Origin: Chlorella sorokiniana
Lineage: Eukaryota > Chlorophyta > Trebouxiophyceae > Chlorellales > Chlorellaceae
Assembly (NCBI GenBank): GCA_025917655.1
Contig: CP084611.1
Location: 3,038,001 to 3,102,000, forward strand
Reading direction: 5' to 3'
DNA length: 64,000 nucleotides
A model generated the notes under the pieces. That model saw only the letters and a program-made list of their open reading frames with translations. It was not told the DNA's origin and ran no database searches. Shown here in pieces: positions 22,778 through 32,037 of the stretch. The position numbers were made by a program, and so were the translations under genes. The stretch's first letter is position 1; each line of letters begins with the position of its first letter.

Positions 22778-24163
22778 CCGCCCCACCTGTCGGCGCCCTG
22801 CTCATGCCAGGGCAGCCTCTCAAGCAGGAACAACCGTGAGCCAGGGTGGCTTTACCTGCGCGGCCACCGCGCAGTTGAGTGGACGTACGATGTGATGTGA
22901 TGTGATTACCAACGATACACAATGCTGCAGCAACAACCCTGCCGCTGCCAAACCATTTGCTCGCAACAAACGATCATCTTGCAACCCCAATACAATGCCC
23001 TTTCCCTTGCGCCCCTCGGGCATCCCTTGTGTGTTGTCACCCCGCACTGCTGCTGTAGCTTTTCGCCCTTCTCCCTTGTACACTGAGGCGGTTCTAGCCT
23101 GGGGCACCGCCCCTTCCAACTGTCAGTTTTCATGTGGATGCACCATACAACCCACTGGGCAGCTGCTGCCCTGATGAATGTTCACGGTCTCCTCCCAATA
23201 TGTGCCACCCTCCATCCGGCGTATGCGCGTGTGCAGCTGGCCACCGCCGCTGCCCGCATCACCCTCCTTGCAGTTAAGCCTTTGGCAGCCACCCACGCCT
23301 TAGCTCACCTGTTCTCTTTGTCATCCGATGAGGTTCACCAGCTGTTTGCATCCCATTTGTTGCCCGCCTGTTGTAGATCTTCCCAGCTTTGCCTCCGCGT
23401 CCTGCCTGAGGCAACCCTTCGGCGCCAGTATTCTTTCGGCTGATGTGATCAGCATGTGTGTAATAGCACCATGTTTGGGTGATTCAGGGCTGCAGCGAGA
23501 GTTGGAATGCGTGGCTGTCTTTTGGCCGGTTGATCCCAAGGTTGATCCCACCACTGTGGCATCCTCCTGCTCCGCCGCCTTGCCTGAGACATGCTAATCA
23601 TGCAGCAGCAGCAGCGCCTGGGGTGGCTGGAACTTGCCACTGAACAAGGTAGATGGGAGTGCAAGGTGCAATCAGCACGTTTCCTGCCGGGTGTTGCAGA
23701 GCCCGCTCCACCCCCAGGCTACCGCTTGTTGCCTCAGGTCTTTGGTTTCCTAGCAAGCACATGCATGCCGCAATCGCCCCTCCTGTCATGACCTCTGGTT
23801 GTGTATGCCATGATGAAATGCTGTTGCTGCACCCAAAGTTCCAGGCGGCAATGGCAGCTCTGCTGAACATCATGCCATTGTTCAGCACCCATCCACCCCA
23901 CCGCCCTCTCGTCAATCCCTGGAAGCCTCCCTGCCGGCCTTGCTCCTCTTCAGAGCGCACCAAACATTCAAGCAGTTACACTTGGGGGAACTTGGCAAGG
24001 AGGGGGTGAATCTTCTCAGGAGGTTGGGTACAGGGCCTGCAGGCGCCGCGCGCCAGCGCAGCCGCGAGGGCGCAACTGGCGATTGTTTATACTGTTTGTT
24101 TCAAAGCTTCATGCCGTACTCATCGTCCTACAAAATTCAAAAGCCAGAGCAGAGGAAGGCATG
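22778..24163. other. Gene-poor 1.4-kb stretch
   Basis: Convergent flank between the ClpD-like gene (plus) and PsbW (minus). No protein or RNA gene is recognised on either strand. A short gtgat triplication occurs near 22892-22906. A plus TGTAA lies at 23459-23463 and a minus TTACA at 23976-23980; these could end the two transcripts, which would give the ClpD mRNA a long 3' UTR. Confidence 0.45.
23976..23980 (-). terminator. Polyadenylation signal (TTACA) of PSBW
   Basis: Minus-strand TGTAA about 185 bases beyond the PsbW stop codon. Confidence 0.45.
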
Positions 24164-24834
24164 TCACGATTCAGCCTGTGAGGCAAACAGAAGCACTGAA
24201 ATCCCACCGGGCACCACCCCAGGCCCCATTTCGCGGCGCCACCCAAGCACCGCGTAGCCGCCCCGGTCACAACTCACGTTCTCGCCCTGGTCAAGGTCGC
24301 GAGAGGACACGTAGTAGATGGCCCACACTGTCGTGAACACCGCCGCAATCACCCAGAAGAGGGAGGGGTCGTTGATGCCGAAGATCAGGCCGGTGCCCTC
24401 GCCCACCAGGCGGTCGTCCACAAGGGCAAGGGCAGGCTGCGCGGCCAGCAGTGCCGGCAGGGACACTGCAGCTGCTGCCGCCTTGCCGGCGTTCTGCTGC
24501 TGCGCGCGGCACACCATGGCAGCGCGAGCTGCGACGGGGCGGGGGTGGGGGCAGCCTCATGAGCGCGATCACCCACTCCGGCAGCGGCCAAATAAGCTGC
24601 AGCACTTCTGCAAAGGCAGCGGGACGCTGCCAAGCACCCGGCGGCACTGCTTACCCACGGAGCGGGTGGCCTGGGGCTCTGCAGGCGCAGCAAGCGGGCG
24701 TCACGGGTTCAGTCAGCGTGTTTCGATGGTCGCAATCGACGGTATCCCCTGCAAGCAGCCTCTGGACAACCCTCCCTCCACTCACTGGCAAGAGCCACCC
24801 GGCTGAAGCTGGTGGAAGCGGCGACGGTCTGCAT
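24164..24834 (-). CDS. PSBW: Photosystem II subunit PsbW
   Basis: Small nuclear-encoded thylakoid membrane subunit of photosystem II. Four exons fit exactly: ATG at 24834 (MQTVAASTSFSRVALA), a short exon KPQATRSV, a main exon (about 24527-24278), and a last exon of four codons, GCT GAA TCG TGA, at 24175-24164. The product is about 112 residues. It has a bipartite targeting sequence: a Ser/Ala/Arg-rich transit part, then a hydrophobic segment LPALLAAQPALA ending in an AxA-type cleavage site. The mature part is LVDDRLVGEGTGLIFGINDP, one membrane span (LFWVIAAVFTTVWAIYYV) and a short acidic tail. It closely follows Chlamydomonas PsbW (LVDERLSGDGTG...). No frame problems are seen. Confidence 0.9.
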
Positions 24835-24965
24835 CGTGTCTAGGTGCTGCGGGAACGGCCAACAAGGTGCGAGCAAGCTACAGTGTGCCCAACCCGCCCC
24901 GAGCGAAAAAGATGAGTGCACAATCCAGCGCCTGGGACGATTGCGACCCGCAGGGTGCGGTCCGA

Positions 24966-24970
24966 TTACA
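24966..24970 (-). terminator. Polyadenylation signal (TTACA) of eIF2-alpha
   Basis: Minus-strand TGTAA about 140 bases beyond the stop codon at 25106-25108, before the PsbW start. Confidence 0.45.
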
Positions 24971-25105
24971 GCGCGTGAGAAGCAATAAGAGCGAGCGAAA
25001 TGAATCAATTGATGAGCAGGACACAGCCAGGGCAGCACGCGGCTGGCCGCTGAGAACACTGCGCCGCCGCCGCTAGCCGCCAGCCAGCTGCAGGCAAGCT
25101 GTGCC

Positions 25106-27176
25106 TCACACCGCCAGTGCAGGAGCATCCACGTCCACATCCATGCCCTCCTCGAACTCCTCGTCCTCGTCCGTGTCACCAGACACCTCCCGGTTGGCCG
25201 CTTCGGCAGCCTGCGCGAGAGTGCAATGGGCATGGAACCGGGCCGCTCGACGCCAGCTCATCAGGCTCGGCCCCAGGGCAGCTCACTTTGTACCCAGCGT
25301 AGCAGCAGCGTCCCAGGTGCAGCAGGCTGCGTTGGAGCAAAACCATTCATGGCAGCCCACCTGCAGCTCTTCTTCAAGCGCGCGCTCCTCCTTCTCGCTA
25401 ACCGCACGTGCAGCCTCCTTGACCACCATGCGCCCCTTGGCCGCCTCTATGCTGGCCTTACACGCCTCTACCGCCTGGGTCAGCACGTCAATGCCCTGCC
25501 GTGGTGCAACAGCATGTTTCAGCAGGGTGGTGCACAATTTCCCTTGTAGTTGTACTGGGGTGGTGAGACCCGTCACGTGGGCCAGGGGCCCTCCAAGCGC
25601 TGACACAGCACCTACCACCACGGCCGCAGCAGCCTCCCGAACGCTGACACGGCACACCCTGCACCCGGCTACCCCAGCAGCCCGCGGCCCACCTGCGTCT
25701 TGTCCAGCGTTTGCGTGGTGAGGACGTAGCGCGGCGCAGCCACCAGCTTCATCATGACGGGGCAGGCGTCTGTGCTGCAGGCCTGCGCCGCGCGCATCGC
25801 CTCCTTGATCTTCTCCACACCGTCGTAAGAGAAGCACGTCATCTCCACGTCCGCCCGCACCTTGATGGGCTGCGGCGTCAGCCGCCGCCTGCGCAGGACG
25901 CACAGGACGTGCAGGAGCCGTTTCAGGGGAGCAGCGAGAAGCTCAGGCGATGGAACTTCCTGCCGCCGAGACGCTGGCAGCCCTCGGCGCAGGGCAATCC
26001 CCTCATCCCCTCTCCTGGCCTTACCCGCATACGCCTGCTTCAGACCAACTGAGCAAACAGTGCACGCACGCCGCTCCCGTTCCCCCCGTACTGACAACAC
26101 TCCCCCTCTCCCCACACACCCTCACCCATACCCATCCACACCTGATGTTGACCAGGATGCCGTCCTTGACTGCCTGCGTCAGCACCTCTGGCGCCTGCCC
26201 GCTGTGCACCTCATCCACAAGGCGCTTGAACACCGCATCCGCCTCGCCCTCTGCTTGGAGGGCGAGCAGCAGCAGCGGCGCGCGAGCCTTATGTTGGACA
26301 CTGGGCAGTGGTGGCAACACTGCTACGAACAGCGCAGTCCTGAACCTCCCCGCGCACCTGTGACCATGGTGGCAAAGGCGTTGTACGCGTGGCCATACAA
26401 GCGGTACAGCGGCCACGCCACATCCGTGTACAGCTGCTCCAAGTTGCAAGCCGTGGTCTCTGCCACATGACGCATGATGCTGTGCACCAGCTTGCTCTTG
26501 GCAAACTTGTCCTCGCATTTCTGAGCGCAAGGGATGAATCGCATGGGAGGAGGGTTCGGTCCTTGCAGCAGCGGCAATCCTCCCGCAACAGCCAAGCGCA
26601 GCTGGGCAAGCTGTCGAGGCGGGGCAGCAAACGTTTGCTCACCGCCACATCCTCTGGCGACACGCGTCGCTTGGACAGGTCGATGTAGCCCTTCTCCTTG
26701 TCCACGCGCAGCACCATGACAGGCTCCTGCCGCCCCACCTTGATCAGCTTTTGCACGGAGCGGATGCGGCGCCGCGACAGCTCCGACAGCAGGATCATGC
26801 CCTCGATGTTGCCATACTCCAGCAGGCTCACGTAGGCGCCCATCTCCGCGATGGAGCGCACCTGCACCATCACCACGTCATCCACCTGCGGGGCCGAGGG
26901 GTGGCAGCCGGTGTGCGTGTGTCCTTGTCCTGCTTGCGGCAGCGTCGCAAAGCTCAGCGCGCAGTGTGTGGCATGCGATCCTACCTCTGGAAACTTCTGT
27001 TCGTAAAACCTGCGGCACAGAAGGGGCAGGACCCCAGGTGAGACTCTGGCATCTGCCGTAGCGACGGCAGCAGCGGGTGCAACCAGGCGGCAAGGGCAGG
27101 GGGTTGCCAAGCTGTTTCCACAGCTCATCGCTCTTTGGTACTTGCCAGGTACTTTTGCGCAGGCAGGGAGGCACAT
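25106..27176 (-). CDS. EIF2S1: Translation initiation factor eIF2 subunit alpha
   Basis: Alpha subunit of the factor that brings initiator tRNA to the 40S subunit. Seven or so exons on the minus strand. The best start is ATG 27176 ([12 protein letters not shown]), which splices in frame to FYEQKFPE. Then comes the S1 domain: [79 protein letters not shown]. The serine of [12 protein letters not shown] corresponds to the regulatory phosphorylation site of eIF2-alpha kinases, so stress control of translation is likely kept. The helical domain ([20 protein letters not shown]) and C-terminal alpha-beta domain ([20 protein letters not shown]) follow. The tail is acidic ([14 protein letters not shown]). 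Length fits the family. The first exon is less certain than the rest. Confidence 0.92.
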
Positions 27177-27774
27177 GCTTCAAGGCAGCCAGCATGCTGC
27201 AAACTCGATCGGGCCCTCGGCAGGCTGAAAGCAAGGATGATGCGCGAGAAAGCTTGCCTGCAATCCTGATGCGACATGGCTGCTCTGCTATGCCCTCTTG
27301 ACCACTGAGCTGCGAGGTGATGGGGATATGCAGCTGACGCTTGACTGCGGAGGCTGCTGTGCTGGTGTTATTGTGCAAACCAATGTGAGACAGCTGCGTG
27401 CCTTGGCCAAGCCGAACGACAAAAACTGTGCTGCTGTGAGTTGGCATAGCATGCCGCCAACGGGTGGACTGCTTCGATCTCACAATGCACTGCGGCTTGC
27501 TTCTTTCTCAACAGGTCTAAATAAATTCTGCACATCCACACCGGTCCATGCAAGTATGATCAATGACAAAGAATCCAGAACATGCGGACCTGCGCACTAC
27601 TAGTAATGGAGCTGCCGTTCAGTGCCAGCGAGTGCTGGCCTGAGGCTCGACGCAACACCATAAGAGTGATGTTATGAGGCGTGCAGTGCATAGCCAACCA
27701 TGATAGAATGATTTCAAAAGAATGTAAGCATCATTGGTGCAAGTGTTACGGGATCGCAGCTCCAACCGCGCCAG
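27177..27774. other. Intergenic region upstream of eIF2-alpha
   Basis: No gene is recognised between the eIF2-alpha start and the end of the HAD phosphatase gene, both on the minus strand. It should contain the eIF2-alpha promoter and the 3' flank of the phosphatase. Confidence 0.4.
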
Positions 27775-29106
27775 TCATTCAAGCCCAAACGATGACAGCA
27801 CTCCCGCCAGGTCAGTCAAGTCCTCCAGCACCACCGCCTCGGGCGCTGCCTCCTGCAGCTCCTGCCGCGTGTATATGCCAGTGCAGACGCCAACCGCCTG
27901 CGCGCCACCACCTACCGCCGCCTGTACGTCCATCGGGGCATCGCCGACATGGAACCGCGCTATAATTGTTTGGCCTGCGCCAGGAGGGGCACGACAATGT
28001 GAGCTGGCAAACAACATGCACAGACATGCCATGAACTGTGCATGCTGCCTTGATCATAGGGTAAGCGCATCCTGCCTCCCACCTGGCTTCTGCTGCTCCA
28101 GCTTCTGCGCGGCAATGCGCACAAACTCCGCCCTGTCGCGCCAGCTCTGCTCCACATTGGCCGGGTTGCAATAATCGGTGCTAAACCCACCAAAGTTTGG
28201 CTGTGTGAACAGATGACGGATGCCCAGTGCGTCCATTTTCGACCATGCTGCACGGCGAGACAGAAACAAGGGCCAAGAGTTGGGCAGCTGACCACAGGGC
28301 TGCTGACCACTGTCCTGCCCATGGACACCTCTGCTGAAGAGGCAGCAGCGCACCAATGGGCTCAAGGTTGCCAGTCACCAGGCAGATTGCCACGTCTGAC
28401 CGCGTCGCCAGTGCCTGCAGCAGTTGCCGCACGCCTGGCAGCAGCTCCAGGCCCTCGCCGGCATGCTCGTGGTTGGCTTTGAAATGGTCGATCATAGCCT
28501 GCTTAAGCTGTGGCAGCTTGGCTACAGCCTGCTCCAGCGGCACACCGTGGTGAACCAGCACCTTCAGCAGGATAAGGGCGTCAGTGCTGCAGGGAGGGGG
28601 TCCGTGTGTGGTTTGTTGAGGAAGGGATCGGGTGGGGCAAGGTAGGCAGGAGCAACACTTGGGACGTGTGCGCGGTTCTGCGTGCAACATGCTGGCAGCG
28701 CAGATGAGGAAATAGCTTGAGCCAAAGACGTTCTCCATACCCTAGAGATTGTACCTGCCATGGTGCTTGACCACATCGATGTGCGTATCTATGTTGAACA
28801 CCTGCTTGAATGCCGCTTTGAATGCTTGCTTATGTTGGTAGTTGGAGCGCTGGCCCACTGAATGAATCAGGGTGCCATCAACGTCTGCATGGGCACAACA
28901 GGAGCGATTGTCTGCACAGGCACGCTGTCAATGGGAGCACATTTTCTCGTCAGACATAGTGCCCATGAAGGGCAGGAAAACGAGCCGCCGAAATACAGAG
29001 CGGTTGCGGCAGGCAGCAGGGTGACTAGCCATCTCCAGTGCCTGCAGCAATGCGCTCAAGTCGTCCCTCGGTCCTACCACCCACCAAACGATATTAGCGT
29101 GGTCAT
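27775..29106 (-). CDS. HAD-superfamily hydrolase (phosphatase-like)
   Basis: A haloacid-dehalogenase-type phosphohydrolase, probably acting on a small phosphorylated metabolite. The first exon is tiny (29106-29085, MTTLISF plus one base) and joins in phase to the exon at 28884, creating motif I as ISFDVDGTLIHS with both catalytic aspartates. The helical cap follows (FKAAFKQVFNIDTHIDVVKH, VLVHHGVPLEQAVAKLPQLK). Motif II is CLVTGN and motif IV is FHVGDAPMDVQAA. The end is DLAGVLSSFGLE and a stop at 27775-27777. The layout resembles phosphoglycolate-phosphatase-like HAD proteins with an alpha-helical cap, but the substrate cannot be read from the sequence. No targeting peptide is evident. It shares a short divergent promoter with the RHIP1-like gene. 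Confidence 0.8.
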
Positions 29107-29388
29107 TCTGCAGGCCACAGGCTGCACTGAACGATCAGCGCGCCACACAGACTTGTTCTTCGGCTTGTAGACGGTTGTCGATGCGTTTAAGCGAACACAC
29201 GCATGTGATAACATTTGCAGTTGCGTTCAGCACGCAGGGAGACCTGGATGCTAATCATGTATGCCAGTTGTACTTTGCCACTGCACCAACTTGCTGATTT
29301 TTCGAACGTTTGTTGCTTGTCTTGCACCCCGCATACTGGGCAGAGCATCTGGAAGCTGAACGCCACCGATCTTTGAAGTTTAGGAAGA
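29107..29388. promoter_or_regulatory. Shared divergent promoter, HAD hydrolase / RHIP1-like
   Basis: Only 282 bases separate the two start codons, which point away from each other, so both promoters must lie here. No core element is obvious. Confidence 0.45.
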
Positions 29389-30582
29389 ATGGCGGAGGGC
29401 GAAGGCGACTCCAGCAAACCAACCCCAAGCCACGGCATCGACATCACAAACTTACCGTCAGCAGCAGGTGGCTGACATTGCCGAAGCGACTTCAGGCCCT
29501 GCCTAGAGAGAGGTGCCCCTGCTCCGACGGCCCAGCCTGCCCTGCCAATCCGTCATTTTGTTGTACGCAGGCAAGCTGTGGGAGGACAAGTTGAGCACAG
29601 CCAACAAGGCATGGGAGGAGCAGCTGAAAACTGCGGCTCATGCAGCGGAAACGGCGGTGGACAAGGGCATCAGCGCCGCGTCGGATGCGGTGCGTGCCGG
29701 CGTATCGGCTGCCAGCCGAGAGAGTGAGGCGGTCAAGTCCCGCCTGACCCAGTTTTACGAAACAGGGGTGGCGCACTACGAGGCCACAGAGCAGCAGGCG
29801 CTGGATGCGCTGAAACGGGGCATAAGTTTTGTGAGGGCCGAGCACCCAGAGGCGTCAGCGGCTCTTGGGGTTGCCGCGTTCTTCACCCTTCTCCGCGGCC
29901 CGCGCCGCTTCCTGCTGCGCCACACGATCGGCAGGTGAGGCGTGGGGCTCCCTGGATTGGCTGGTTGTCAAGCTGACCTTCCAATGCGCTTACAAGGTGC
30001 ACACAAAGGTGCACACCCCTGCCCGGGCTGCTTCATCATGCAATGCATGACTGCTTGGCCGTTGGTTCCTGCACAACTTGGTGATGCTGCAGGTTCCGCA
30101 GTGAGGAAGCAATGTTCCGGGCCGCAGAGCAGCGTTACGGCACGCTTAAAGAGCGTGTGGAGGGGCAGCAGGGTGAGCTGCAGAAGTTGCAGGAGCGGCT
30201 GCAGGCGGCAGAGCTGGAGTACCAGCGCGGCCGCTCCAAGCTCAAGGCCACTGCAGGGGAGCTGGAGAGCTTGGCCAGCCGCGTGCGCAGCAGCAACAAG
30301 GCCGCAAGGGGTGAGGCCGACATGCAAAGTGGGGAACCTTGTGACTGGCATGGCCTGGTGCAGGAGCTATCTGGGCATTTCGATGCGTGGAGTTCCAACC
30401 CCACCCCACCCCACCCCACCGTTTCTCCACTGTCAGGACTCATTGAAGACCTGCGGGAGCTGCCCTCCAAGGCGGCGCTGCAGCTCCGCAGCGACTCGGC
30501 CAACGCCGCGGCTGCAGCCAGCAGCCAGGCCAAGGCATTGGACAAGTCCCTGCGACGGCTAGCCAAGCAGTACGGCTTCTGA
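29389..30582 (+). CDS. RHIP1: RHIP1-like protein (RGS1-HXK1-interacting family)
   Basis: Homologue of the plant protein named for binding the RGS1 receptor-like regulator and hexokinase 1. Four exons: MAEGEGDSSKPTPSHGIDI..., then KLWEDKLSTANKAWEEQLKT through a helical region to the hallmark block LRGPRRFLLRHTIGR, then FRSEEAMFRAAEQRYGTLKE with a coiled coil (EGQQGELQKLQERLQAAELE), then LIEDLRELPSKAALQLRSDS to the end at AKQYGF. Arabidopsis RHIP1 has [24 protein letters not shown] at the same place and the same coiled-coil plus LPG/LPS-REAIKLRAE end. A hydrophobic segment just before the block (ASAALGVAAFFTLL) may be a membrane anchor. No frame problems. Confidence 0.85.
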
Positions 30583-30665
30583 CCCAAGTCCCTCCCATGC
30601 ATTGCACCCTGCACATTGTTTAGTCGTTTCTTGCAACCCAACTTGCTGAGTTGTCTGATTGGATC

Positions 30666-30670
30666 TGTAA
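30666..30670 (+). terminator. TGTAA polyadenylation signal of the RHIP1-like gene
   Basis: Lies 84 bases after the stop. The opposite-strand signal of NF-YB begins only 30 bases further on. Confidence 0.55.
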
Positions 30671-30699
30671 AATACGAGCTTATGCCTGGTGATGCAAAC

Positions 30700-30704
30700 T
30701 TACA
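30700..30704 (-). terminator. Polyadenylation signal (TTACA) of NF-YB
   Basis: Minus-strand TGTAA about 270 bases beyond the NF-YB stop, almost abutting the signal of the convergent RHIP1-like gene. Confidence 0.45.
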
Positions 30705-30975
30705 GGCACATGCATTGCATGCCTCTGAAGGCGGGAAGGGGGTGACTGCGATGAAAAGGCTGCAAGGAATAGGGGTCAACGTTTCAGTGACATTTGAACA
30801 TGTGGGAATGAACATGTGAGAAGCAGAGCGAAAAACATGAGGGGTCAAGGGGGGTAAATACCACAAACAAGCGAGCGAGTACTCGACGGGTACACACAGA
30901 GTTACCGAGGAGGCCACTGAGTGAGGGCCAAACACCAGAAAAATGAAAAGGAGCGCATGCTGGTGCATTGTTGCA

Positions 30976-31654
30976 CTACTCTCCTGCAGCATGACCCTTG
31001 TTTGCTGCAGTGGCATTCGCCGCTAGTGCCTTCTTCTCAGCCTCCCTAAATTTGGTAAGGTATGCCTTGAGTGGTTCTATGTAGTCGTCAAAGCCAAGCG
31101 TGGTCATCGCCCATAGAAGATCGTCACCATTGACAGTTTTCCGCCGCTCGCGCTGGCACTTGTCGCTGGCCCTGCAGAAAGCAGATAGCAAGAGCCAGCA
31201 CACATGGTTGCGCATCAAAGTTCATGTAAGGCCACTTCAACTCATAGAAATATGCAGGCAGCAGTATGTTCAATCACATGCTGGGCGCAAAGAAACAGTC
31301 CAATCACCCAAAGTGCTCACTCGCTTGTGATGAAGGATATAAACTCTGAAAGGCATTCTTGCATTGTCTCCTTCGCATCCTTTGCAATTTTGGCATTTCC
31401 AGGTAGTGATTTCTTCATGATGCGGCTAATGTTGGCGATGGGCAGGAACCGGTCTTGCTCCCTGCAGGGTGCAAGGGCAGGATCACCTACCGCCAGCCGG
31501 CAGCGGAAGGATAGCACCTGTACACTGCGCAGGACGCACGTCCCCGGCGACATCATAGCGTGTTCATCACCAGTGCCTCACATGGACAAGGCTAGGGAAC
31601 GCACCTGACCGCTCCCTCCCGCTCGTCGCCCGAACCCCGCTCGTCGCCGCTCAT
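30976..31654 (-). CDS. NFYB: CCAAT-binding factor subunit NF-YB (HAP3)
   Basis: Histone-fold subunit of the trimeric NF-Y transcription factor. Three exons: [17 protein letters not shown] (ATG at 31654), [20 protein letters not shown] through [13 protein letters not shown], and [20 protein letters not shown] to the stop at 30976. The core has the family signature: DRFLPIAN for DNA contact, [20 protein letters not shown]-like helix, [20 protein letters not shown] and [17 protein letters not shown]. At about 125 residues it is the core domain with very short acidic head and Lys/Ala tail, as in non-LEC1-type algal NF-YBs. No frame problems. Confidence 0.95.
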
Positions 31655-32037
31655 ACTGGGCAGCACCGTGTGCAATATACTCAGTTACGATCGATCTACG
31701 ACTTGCACAACATGCGGCACCCTAAAGGAGCGGAACAGACTCCAAACACGGCAACCTGTCGCAACAGATTAAATGTAGCTGCACTTAGAAATACTCGCAA
31801 ACATCAACAGTGAATGGGTAGCGACCAAGCGCGGAACCGCTATGAGAGCAAAAGCAGCACAGACAGTTGTACTGCAGGGTTTGAGCGTCCACTATTGCTG
31901 CACATGCTCAGTGCAGAAGCCACCCTTCTTTTGACGGAACTTTTTGACGGCTGTTGAAGGTCTGTTGGCGCCGCCATAGCTGCCCCTTGCAGCGGGGCGC
32001 AGAACTTGGCCGCGTCAGGGCGCTAGAGAGGGTCGTC
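31655..32037. promoter_or_regulatory. Divergent promoter region, NF-YB / XRN
   Basis: 383 bases between two outward-facing start codons. AT-richer than the flanking XRN gene. No recognised motif beyond its position. Confidence 0.4.

Noticed and set aside
22778-24163. Hidden gene in the 1.4-kb gap after the ClpD-like gene
   Set aside because: Frames on both strands are short and of ordinary composition, with no family resemblance and no tRNA cloverleaf seen.
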